Shown here: positions 20,288 to 32,200 of the stretch, in pieces
Position numbering within the stretch: position 1 is the stretch's first letter
How the letters are laid out: every line of letters starts with the position of its first letter
Assembly: GCA_026770585.1 (NCBI GenBank)
Contig: MU647164.1
Location: forward strand, 130,539 to 174,196
DNA: 43,658 bases
DNA from: Baffinella frigidus
Lineage: Eukaryota; Cryptophyceae; Cryptomonadales; Baffinellaceae
Direction of reading: 5' to 3'
The notes under the pieces: model-generated
The model's database searches: none
Told to the model about the DNA's origin: nothing
Seen by the model: only the letters and a program-made list of their open reading frames with translations
Position numbers and translations under genes: made by a program

Positions 20288-23200
20288 CTGCACCACCCCC
20301 CCCCAGAACCACCCTCAGAGAAACAGCCACCCATCTCCACCACCCGACACCACGCCCAGGTCCTGCACCACGCCACCACCCGAAACCTGCCTGCGACTGA
20401 GTCCAGATGTTCTTCCTTGGATTTTTGGTTAAAGCACTATGCAAAGGTTCTTGCGAACGTACGATTACGACGCCCGCCCCCACTTGGATGCGGTAAGGTG
20501 ATCTGGAGTGAGAGAGAGCTCTTCCGGGAGGGGCGAGAGCGATTGAGAGAGGGAGAGAGGGAGAGAGAAAGAGAGAGAGAGAAAGAGAGGCTCGCAACCT
20601 GTTTCCTGATGATGTCGACCATTGCTGGGTCTTCGGAGAGCAGCCCCCCTGACTCGAGCAGCACCGCCTGCAAGCGAAGAAGAGCGCTGTCAGCCCGCCA
20701 GGACACGAAGAGCGCTGTCAGCCCGCCAGGACAAGAAGAGCGCTGTCAGCCCGCCAGGACACCTTGTTCTGTGCACACGTGCAACTTGGCGAAGCAGCAG
20801 AGCGACATTTCTCCGCAGGCGACCCTTCTGGGGTCGCGCATGGTGGGACTCGCGGTGGAAGGATGTGGGGAACAGGTTGGAGGGTTGGCACCTTGGCCGT
20901 GCCCCTGTTGTGGCGAATCGCATCCTCGAGAGGCGTGCCGCCGAACCGGTCCACGGCGTTGACCATCACCCCGGGGTCCTTGAGAAGGTACTCAAGCACG
21001 CCCAGCTGGTTGGTCGCGGCCGCGAGATGGAGCGCGGTGCGGTTGTCGTAGTCCCCCGTCGCGAGATCGACTCCGTTCATGCACAGCACCCGGATGTCGT
21101 CCAGGTTCCTGGGGGTGCCAACCTCGCGTTGAGCCGGGAGTGCGATCCAACCAAGCCGCACTCGCCCTTCGCCCTCAACATTCATTCCGCACTATCAAAC
21201 TAGCAAGAGAGGTTCAAGGAGTCGACGGGGAAGACAAGGCGCCCACCCCCCTCCGCACGGTGCCTGGTAGGGGCACCCAGCAGCGCCAGAGAGAGATAAC
21301 CAGCGAGCGAGAGGGCAATCGCGAGAGAGCGATAGATAGAGACTCTCCATCGGCGGCAAACAGGACGGTGGCCGGGCAGTGGGTGGTACCCAGAAGCAGC
21401 AAACTGGCAGAGCTTGGCGCAGTAGTCAGCGCCGCCCTTGATAAGTGATGAGCCTTGCTCCCGCAGAATTGCCTGCACAGCCTTCTGGTTGTGGCGCACA
21501 GCATCCTCGAGAGGCGTACCTCCGAAGCGGTCCTTGCTCTCGAGGTTGGCCTTGTTCTTGATCAGCAGCTCCACCATCTTTGTGTGCCCTGTTGCGACCC
21601 ACAACCCACCCCGTCACTATCGTGTGCCCTGTTGCGGCAGGACCCCCACCCCGCCAACCAACGCGTCACCCCACCAGGCGGCACACCCACCAGCTGCGCC
21701 CTGCTCTCCCACCAGAGGTCATCACACCTCTCCCTGCCCTATCCCACCTCGCATCCGCCCCGACCAACACCCAACTGTACGCGGAGTGGATTCAGGTGAA
21801 TGGCGAGGGTGGTTGAGAGACAGACCTTCGCAAGACGCGAGGTGGAGAGCAGTGCGGCCATCGTAGTCCTCCGCGTTGATATCCGCCTGACAGACACGCC
21901 ACCACTTGCCGCGTTGGACCAAGCACAAGGGGATGCAGACGGGATCAACGAGGGACAAGCGTAGCCCTCGGGCGCGGGTGCACGGCAGTGACCACGAGTG
22001 CGCCGCACGTGCCGCATGCAACACACGCGAGAGTCTGGCACGCAGCGCACCCTGCCACGCAAAGTGCAGCACATGATGACGTGGCAGCGCGTGGCAGCCA
22101 CGCGATGCGCGGTGTCAGGCAGCAGCGACTCGTGACTGGCAGGAGATGGGGTGGGAGCGGGACCTTGTTGTTGAGGAGGCGCTTCATGTGAGAGCGGTCG
22201 CCCTTGAACGCCGTCTCGCACATTTCGACTGCGATCGAGCACCCTTCCATGTCGTAACTGCCCACCATCCAGGGGAGGCCTTCTGTTACTCACTGTCAGG
22301 GTCTGCAACCATGTCCACCGTGTCTATTTACCTACATTCGTACCCACCCCCTTCACTCCCTCCCTCCCAAGACTTCACTCCCCTCCCAATACGTCGTGTT
22401 TGCCGATTCAATCGTCTGTGCCGAACCCTTCTTCGCTCTCGAAACAGTGTTCTCGGGGGTCGAGGCATTTTGGGGACTCACTGGAGTTCAGGATACTGAT
22501 CACGAAGGTGCGCCGCGACTTCATCTTGGTGGTGTCTGATCGCGTCGTTGAGGGGCGTGCTCTTTGCCTTGTCCTGCAAACACCCCGTCCGCACACGTCA
22601 CCTTCCACACGATATCGTGGACCAGTCATCAAGCTTTCGTTGACATGTTCAGAACGATGATTCCAGCAGGTAGCAGGAACTGCCGTTTCCAGATCCATTG
22701 ATCGCTCACGAGCAAACACCTCCACTTCAGCCACCGATTCATGCCGGTGTGTGCAGGAGTTCAGCATGTCTAACATGTTGCAAGGTGGTGTCGATGGATT
22801 CGCAGACAATTCAGATCAACGCCGGGCGAAAAATGGGCAGCTAGAAAGACACTTCGCGAGGTTGTTGTGTACCTTGGCATTGACGTCCGCTCCGTTTTCA
22901 AGCATCCACTGCACCAGCTCAAGGTGTCCTGCGAGCAGTCCCCCCCACCAGAGTCCACTTCAGGTGACTTGCGTGGTGAGATTGCGATGGGACACGGCAT
23001 TCCTCGTTGCACGGAGCGGAAATGGATGGCGAGTGCACGCAACGCTTCCTCAACGGACGTCGGGGCTTCGACATTGCTCGCACATCAGCACACGCGCTAC
23101 CGGTGCGATGGGTGGCCAAGAGAGGGGCGCAAGGCGGGTGGGCGATCGCCAGCAGTGGGGGGGGGGGGGCGCGCGCACCCTCACAGCATGCAACGTGCAA

Positions 23201-26200
23201 CGCCGTGCGTCCCTCCGTATCGACCTCGTTGATAGCCACTGACAGCAGCACATTCTTCACCTGCTCCAGATCGTCATCGGTCAAGTTAGAGTCAAGTCTC
23301 CCAGAACCGTAGACTGCAACCTGCAGGTGTTGTAGCCGGCATCAAACACAGACCGAGCTTGGTGCCCGAAGAATGTCTGATTAATCAAGATGGACGAGTC
23401 ACGCCACAGGAGGCGGGATTCTGGTGGTGTCGCGTCCGGGGTTGCGTCTGCAAGTAGCTGACACCTCGCTTTCGACAGCCCGCTCTCGAAAGCGGGGTGT
23501 CAGCTACTTGCAGACGCAACCCCTGTCCCTCTCGTCGAGGATGCTGGGGGCAAGAACGGGACAGGTTAAAAGGAAGGTTGCGCGCGGAACGAAGGTAGCG
23601 CGCACTCCCAGGAGATGGGGGATGCAGGCTCATGACTTGGTCTCCGGGCTCGCACCCTGCTGTCTTCAGACAACCCCCAGAAGCACCTAGCGCACGGTCT
23701 GGCCCTGGAAACCCTAGTGAGGATGCATGCGTGTGCGGTTGGGATGCTGGAGCGACCTTCTCGATATCGCCCATGTAGGCTGCCGACAGGAGGACGTTGA
23801 TCTTGATGCGGTTTCGCCGTTCTTTCAGGGCCGAGATCTTGTCCTTGGTGGTGCCCATATCCAGCATGTTGATGCCCGACTCAGCCTCGTCGTCGTCGTC
23901 TTCATCGTCGCCACCCCCCTCCTCGTCTTTCGCAGACTCCTTGTCCTCCGCATTGGACCCGGACCCATCGCCGCTGCCTTGCGACCCATGGCTCTTCTGC
24001 ACGCCACGCTGCAATAAGCACCCCCGGCTGACTGGGTTGGTACCTCAGCGATCAGAACCCTTGACCCAACAGCAACAGACTCGTGCGCTCAACCTCTGTG
24101 ACTCAGACCCGGACCTGGACCTGGCCCTGACCCTGGCCCTGACCCTGACCCTGACCTGACCCTGACCCTGAGCTGTAAGTTGGTGGTAAGCCTGACGCAT
24201 TTGCGTGACCAGGCATGGCTGCCTATGCGGGTGAGCAACTCGATCGCAGATAACACCCTGTTGACACCACATACCTACACTCCTGGTAGGACATGGGCGA
24301 GTGGGTCAGGTAAGTCGTGTCTCTCGAGTCTCGAGACACGCTCGAGATGCAAGCAGGCACAGCAGGCAGACAGGCAACGCCCGTGGCTGCGTGGCAAGAG
24401 GCGAGACTCGGGTGAGGCAGACCTTGTTGTTCCCGTTGGCAATCCCAGAGCCTGCCGACTTCCGCGTGCTCTGGGACGTACCCGACGCCCTGCGCCCACA
24501 CCCGAGGCACTGTCACACCACCGTCCCCACACCAGAGGGATTGTCACACCTCCGTCCGTTGCAAGCAGCGCAACACCGCATTGCGAGCGAGCGAGAGAGT
24601 TGCAGTACATTTCAGGATTGAGAGGTTGTGGGCTGGGGCGGGCGTACGCTGATTTCGCTTTGGAGGAAGAACTGCCTTTGCTCATGCGGGATCCGGCGGA
24701 GACTCTGGCCTTGACCTCGAAGCTCTTCATGGCATTGTGTGCCACTGTGGGCTCCTCGTCTCCATACATCTGCCAGCCAGGGTGCCATCCACCAACAATC
24801 AGACAACCACGGTTGCCTCCTCGTCCCCGTACATCTGCCACCGAAGAGCGATCGATCAACCAGGGAGTCATCTAGTGACGACCACCCACCCGCGATCTGC
24901 CAACCGGTGAGGTGCAACTTCGCACGTGCCAACGAGCTTGCTCCGCCGGGACAGTGAGGCAGACCGGCACACTTGACACGGGACAGTGATGCACTCCTGC
25001 CGCCAAACGTTGCGCCAAACACACGGTCATCTGGGACACAACCATACACCCTTCGAAGTATGCACACGCTGCTACCAACTTGCGACCATCCAATCCAATG
25101 ACCCTTGTTATTAACTCTGTGATTTGCACCCTACGTGGAGCCCTTTCAGAAGCAAAGGCACGAGAGTGAAGGGGGGCTGGTAACCTTGAGTAAGTCGAAA
25201 AAGGCCGTGCGAGAAAGCTTGAGACACACCGATCCTGTCACGGGTACACACACATTTTAATCTCAGTTTCAATCTCGGCAGGCAGGTTTGCTGGCACGCA
25301 TCGAAGAAAGGTTTTCTGGCAAGACAAAGCACTACCCGTGTCCGAGTATCCCTGACAACCTCTCAACGCGGAAACCATCGAGGTTTGGTGGAAGCAGATC
25401 GCTGTCAAGTCTACACCTTGAGGTGGTCGGAGCAGTAGACATGGGGTTGTCGTGCCATCCAACTCCGCAGAATGACACGCATGCCACCAAACATCGAGAT
25501 TCCCAACCAACCGCGAGCACCTCGTGTACCAGACACACGCAACGAACAGCTAAGTTGGGTTGGCGCGAGGAGCTGCGGGAAGACGGACCGGACTTGGCAG
25601 CCCTTGCTGACGAGATTTGGCGGAGTCCAAAGAAGAATGATATGCTCCCAACCTGCACCACTCCACCAATTACCATAACGCGAACCTTAGGGCCGTGACA
25701 AGCTCATGCGCCTTCCAGGAAGCACCGAGTAGTGATCGGGGAAAGCACCACTTAAGAACCGCAAAAAAATGTGCGATCACGGAAGTACGTTTACAGAGGA
25801 GGGAGAGACGAGATGTTGTGCTGAAACCAAGTACCTGACACACAGAATGAATGCCGGCCTCTAGTTGCTGGCGGAGTGCCAGTACCGCTTTGCGTTCAGT
25901 CCGTGTCTCTCACTACCGCCGCACCATGTGTGTGTCTCTCTCTTGCTCTCTCTTGGTAGTGACTGGCAAGACAGACACAGCCAACGGTAGTGAGTGGGAC
26001 GGCAGACGGCTGGCGGCAGGCGTCCGACAAGTGGGGTTGGGAAGAGACCGACTGGCGCGGGCGCTTGACGGCCGAGACTACCTCTCCGGCAGGACTGTCC
26101 TCCACCTCCTCCACCGTCCCTGCCATCCGCCACCCCCCGATCCACGCCATCACCACCCGCCGAGCACCCAGCTCACCCGAACACCACAACCGCACTCAAT

Positions 26201-29200
26201 CAACACACTCTCGCTCTGGTTTTCAAGGGCCGGGCCTCTCGGTGTTGTGTTTGTTGAGAAAGTGGATAGGGGAGAGGGGGGAGGGGGTAGGGGAGAGAGG
26301 ACAGGGGGGGGGAGTCGGCCCTCTGCGGGGGAGAGATTGAGTGACTGGACCTGGCACGTCGAGCAGTACCTACAGCTCGCGGCAGATGGGGTGGGGGGGG
26401 GGCCGTGACAGGACCACCGCGATGGGGGTACCTGAAACGACGAAGTACATCTCGCGGCAAGCCTCTGCCGTGCGGTAGAGGTACTCCTCCGGCGCGAACG
26501 ACACCTGCCACCCAGCATCACTCCCACGCGTCACCACACCAGGTTGCACACCCGGTGTGCGTCTGCCGCGGCAGAGTGTAGCAGGGCCTCCCACGCACGT
26601 GCCACGACTGGACGCATCATGCCATCCACCGAATCTCAGTGCGCCGTCGTATTGCTACTCACCCAGCCATCCAGCCGCCGAGGACTCTCTCTTCGAACCG
26701 GGCCTCCAACCAAGTGTTCGTTGAGTCATCTCGAGAAGTAATTTTTAGCACAGGTTGAGATGCGTGCGTGATGCTAACCCACCAACCCCCAGTCACAACA
26801 TGCTCTAACCACGCAATGAACGGCCGCTCGCACCCTGGCTTGTGCTGGCATGACGTCATGCCGCAGGGAGAGTTGAAGGCGAGCTGAGGCTAGTCAGTGT
26901 TCTGCGGCGCACACATGCAGGCAGTGTCCACCTTGCGGCAGGCAGTGTCCTGGGGCACACGAGCATACCTCGCGGAGAAGCACACAGACAGAGTCCTTGA
27001 GATGGTCGGAGCATCCCTCGAACAAATCGACGTCGTGCAGGTACGCCAGCGAAATGTGCCGTGCCACCTCCACCTTCAGGAGATGCGACATTCCTTGGTA
27101 CACCTGTTGGTGTGAGGTCCAAGGTTGGTCAGTAGCTGGCGTCACACACATGGAATCAAAGCGTTGCATACGGAAGGGGCACCACAGAGGCGAGGACTTC
27201 TCAACACACGTGTGAAAAGAGTTGTGAGGAGCAGGTGGAGCGACAGGGTTGGGTGGTGGGTGGTGCGGGCCCAGCCTGGGAGTAGTCGGCGACGAGATTG
27301 GCCGAGGCGGTGAAGTGTGCCTGGATCTCTTCCTTGAGAGATGCCGGGAACTTCTCGTCTGACACGAAGCGGTTCACCTGCAAGCGTGCGCGCCACCACC
27401 CCGTCAGCGCACCACCCTCGCCTCGTCACCATTGCGTACCCCCAACACCCCGTCACCATCTCCACCCGATTCAGGCCCGCACTGCCAGAGAGGCCTGCCG
27501 CGAGACGCATCATTCTGGTTGTCTCTCCTCACAGACCAGCCTCGTTGTCTGTCTCCTCTCCCCTCTCTTCTCTCTCATGTTTCCTGTCTCGTGTCTCCCG
27601 TCTCCTCTTTCTTCTCTCTGCCACCATCGCACGCCTGCCCGGCTGGGTGCCAACCAACCACTCGTTCCCTCTCCCCCCACTGGTTCAACATCACCAGTGA
27701 CAGCACTAGAGACACATGCTATCAAGACAGCACGTGGTACACCCACCGGCATGTCTTCGGCCGGCATGTTTGTCGAGAAAAAGACACGTGATCAACACAA
27801 GTAGTGCCGATTGGAGGATATCTGGCACAACTCTGGGTGATCGGCAGCAAGACAGATCAGGAAAAGGCAAGTTGACGGCACCGCTTCGAGGCGATCGCGG
27901 GCCTTGACAACGCCATCGTCGGCTGACATGATCATGCTCGATACCTGCCGCCCCCGCACACCAGTCACGTCCCCACTTGATTGCCCGCGGGCACTTGATC
28001 TCGCGATATACTGCCCGTGCTGCCTTGCTTCCTCACTTCCCGCAGCATCTGGCCGACACGTGACTGCCCGGCACACGCTTGTTCGGGGCGAGGCTGGTAC
28101 TGGATGGAGAGGTGGACCAGGCGTGGCTGCGTCAGGAGAGGAAAGGAGAGGAGAGGCGAGGAGAGGAGAGGAGAGGAGAGGAGAGGAGAGGAGAGGCGTG
28201 GGGAGGCAGGTGGTGGCGGGTACCTCGCCGACGATCCATCGGATGATAGTCATGTTGAGAACCATGAGGATCGTGGTGAAGATGATCTCGACGTTGTTCT
28301 GGGGGATGTACTCTCCGACGAGGCCATTCACCGTCACCGTTGCCGCGCACCAGTAGAACGCCAGAAGGTATTGTTGCGGAAGCGTGCTCGAGTCCAGCGT
28401 CGCGAAGTGATCGCCTGCCACCACCCAGCCGTCAATACCGCTTGTCACACCACCCATCCATGTGATGCTTCGTGTAACCATCACCAACCAATCCTCGGCA
28501 CCACACTCACAGCGAACTTCGCATGGAACAACCACACTAAGCCCTGCTGGAGAACGACACGAGCAGCAGGCAGGCAGGCAGCGAACAAGGCAGATCCCGC
28601 ACGCGCCTCCAACGCGCATCACCCGGCATCATCACACAGACGCACCACCATTCCCGCGCCTACGCCGCGACGTCACCACACGAATACGACCGAGACATCC
28701 AATGGGGTTCGGGCCTTGCCTCGAGGAAACGTGACCTCTTCGTACCCTGGTTCGACTTTCAACCACGTAATCCTTGCCTGATCGATCCCGAAGGGGTATC
28801 CGCGCCCAATGTACCACAGGATGCACCTGTGTTGTGGCATGGGGACCAGCCTCAGGTTGATCACCACCTTGTGACCACCTTGTGACCACCTCGTGACCAC
28901 CTCGTGACCGCCTCGTGACGGAATGACTGACATCCCCAGCTTCAAGGGGCATAGCGCAAAGATACACAGCAAAGGACCACGTTAGCGTCCATAACCACTT
29001 CCCATCACCAGACCCAAAAATGCCTGTGGCAGGGCCGCAACCTTTCCTGCCGAAAACAGATCTAAAGCGAGGGTGGGGTAGCAGACCAAAAGTTGTCGAT
29101 AGCTCCCTCGGAAAAGTTGGCAAAAGTGGAGGAAAACCTTTTTTTTTCCTCCGGACGGGCCCGCCTCATGTACCGAAAATTTATGGCGGCCCGTTTCCGG

Positions 29201-32200
29201 AGATGTTCCCCCAATACCCACAAAAATCTGAGATCACATTTGTGGACCAACTTTCAATTCTGTTGTACAAATGTGGTCTCAGATTTTTGTGGGTATTGGG
29301 GGAACATCATGTTACCACACAAAACGCCTGCTACTCCACCCTCTCTAAAGCCTCGAGCTGTGCGCAGTGGATTGACTATCTCTCAGGGCGGGAGGAGAAT
29401 TTTTGGGCGGTATCCAGGATAGGAGGGAGCGTCTCCGGCGTTGGGATGGGATGGAGAGGCTGATATTTGAGGGAGGGTTTTGGGATGGCTCGGGGGGGGG
29501 GGGGTGTTGTTGGGATGGCTCACGCGGAGAGGTGGAGCATGACGAAGACGATTTTGACCATCGCGTAGATCATGTTCTTGGAGGTTCGTCCCTCGTCCCC
29601 GACGCCTCGCGGCCGCAGCCGTGAGAAGATCAACATCATGTGGTTCAGTCTCATGACACAGCACACCTGCCACCACACGTTCAGCCCCCATCTTTCCTCA
29701 GTATCTTCTCGTAAATTGCGTTTCACGCGAGTACTAACACGTGGATGGCTGGATGACGCGGGGACGTACCTCGTTGGGAGCGCCGTAGACGTAGGCGATC
29801 CAGTCGAGAGGGAACATCCCGAGCACCAACCGCGGATCCGTTCGGATCAGGATCTTGTACCGGTTCATCACCCACCTGAAAACCACCAACACGCCCATTC
29901 AGCATCGACCAACACTCCCACTCAGCAACAAACTTTCAACTTCGCAACAACACTCCCACTCAGTATCGTGAATTGCTCGCTCTCCCACCATGCCTACAAC
30001 CCCCTCCCCATTTCAGAGTTGGACACCATGAATGCATCTAGGCGGAGGAGAAGGAGGGGGTGGGGGGGACGGCAGACTTGGAGCGGGAGTTCTTGTAGGC
30101 CGTGTTGAGGTGGATCAGGAAGAATGCCCAGACGAGGCAGTCCACGGGGAGGTCGGAGGCGAGGGCGAGAGGGTGCGTGAAGGTGGAGAAGGGCAGGAAT
30201 GCTGCCACCCACCATCACAACACCGTCAGCACCACCGTCACTCACTCACCCACTTACCCACTCCACCCAACACTTCGGGTACCAACATCTGTTGCAATCT
30301 TGCGACATAGAGATTGATAATTTATTGCCGAACAACCAGCGTCAGTGCCGCACATGCTCCGCATTGTGCCACTTACTGTACCCCGTGTCGGCCGCTCATA
30401 CGAGCATTTTCCGGATGGATTTCTAACTCCACCTCCCACCATTCTAACTCCACCTCCCACCATGCAACCTTGCGACACGTTAATGCCCCCCCCTCTTCCC
30501 ATCCGTGCGCGTGTCGGGCAGTCAGTTGCTGGCAGTTGGTGCAGCAGCAAATCGCAAGACTGGCAGAAGCTCTCTGGCAGAAGCATTCCGACGTGCAACG
30601 TCGTCGTGGAGAGGTGGGGAATGTGTCATGCGTCCGGAGTTAGTGTGGAGGGGGGCGTACTGAGAGGATTGGTGTGGAGGGGGGTGTACCGATGCGGATG
30701 GGCACCCACAGAAAGTAGTAGAGGCCTGCCATGCGGATGATAACGTGCATGGCCTTGCACCACGTGAGTGTCGGGTTGATGGCGCTTCCGACGAACAGCT
30801 GCCCAACGCCAAGTGTCCCAAAAGTCAACACTCTTGACGCTGTCACAGGAGATGGTCGACAGAGTCAACGCCATTTGACGTTGTGACCCTTGTGACAAGG
30901 TGAAACATTGCGAATAGGGGGAAGAGGGCGAGCAAGTGTGGGCCCTCCTTCCCGCACGACTGCTGGTGTGTGACAGAGGGTGCCAGCGCGTGCCACGAGC
31001 CAGGGGACAGAACGGCAAGCGCTTGCAAGCACGCGCGCTCGCACGCTCGCACGCACGCACGCACACAAGCACACAAGCACGCACACAAGCACACAAGCAC
31101 GCACACAAGCACGCACACAAGCACACACGAAAACACAAACACGCACACACGCACGCACACACGAAGACAATTCGGGGCGAGGAGGGGGGCTCACGCGGTC
31201 GTCGCGAACCAAGCCAGTCCCCATCCGATGCTCGCGCAGCACCTGCCCGCCCAACATCCACACCCACGAGAGTCACGCCGTGCCTGCCCTGCCTGCCTGC
31301 CCTGCCTGCCTGCGCGCGTGCCTCAGCGCCTGTGACAAGAGGCGTTCGAAAGCGGACGATGGCAGAGAGAGAGTCAGAGACAGAGAGAAAGTTGACCTTG
31401 CGAATGTCGGACCAGATGATCTGGGTATCAGAAGCAGATTGTCCGAACGTCTCCAGGAACTCGCCCGTGTTCACCTGTGCCCAACCACGCCAGAGGCCAG
31501 GTCACTTCACCTGTGCGCAACCAGGCAAGCCAGCCAGAGGGCAGGTCACGTGTCCTGTGCTAGCGCTACTCGGGCCAGCCAGAGGTGAGTGCACGTGTGC
31601 GCCTCGCAGGGTCCAACCGACATCTCACATGGATGGCCCATCGGACGCCTCACAAGGCGACCGGACGTGTGCATGCTGCGGTGTGTCCTGGCGGTGTCCT
31701 GTCGAGGGCGTCCGTGGGTGGCAGCCAACCTGGTGGTCACGCCACGCCAACCACGCGGCCGGCCAACCCTGCTCCCCTGCCCCACCAGGCCGCATGGGAT
31801 GCCGTGTCCAGTGCAGGTTATTGCTCAAGTGATACACTCGGGTGCTGCTTCTACTGTATGCTTCTGGTTCGACACGCGTGCGGTTGATGGTCTCTGGTTT
31901 AGGGTCTCCGGGAGCGAGAATTCTCGCTCTCGACTGAGCGAAGGCAGCGCGGGGAACGCCGACGAAGCGGGGTTCCAAGGCAGAGCGGGGCACGCACGTG
32001 CGAGAATCGGTGGGGGAAGTCGACGAAGACGAAGACCAGCATGTCCGAGATGCGATCGGCCTTGACCGGATCGAGCAGACTCCCTGCCACCTGCCAGAGG
32101 GGCGCCAGCACCGTTCGCCACGTCACCGACCCCGCGCCACCAGCCACGCACCGACCCCGCGCCACCAGCCACGCACCGACCCCGCGCCACCAGCCACGCA

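Noticed and set aside
23385-24014. Extending the acidic ankyrin-leader exon into one 209-codon gene
   Set aside because: The sequence after a good donor at 23756 is intronic and contains the 86-bp palindrome.
30950-31474. Plus-strand HKHAHKH-type repetitive protein
   Set aside because: It is the translation of a CA-rich minisatellite lying in an intron of the minus-strand gene.
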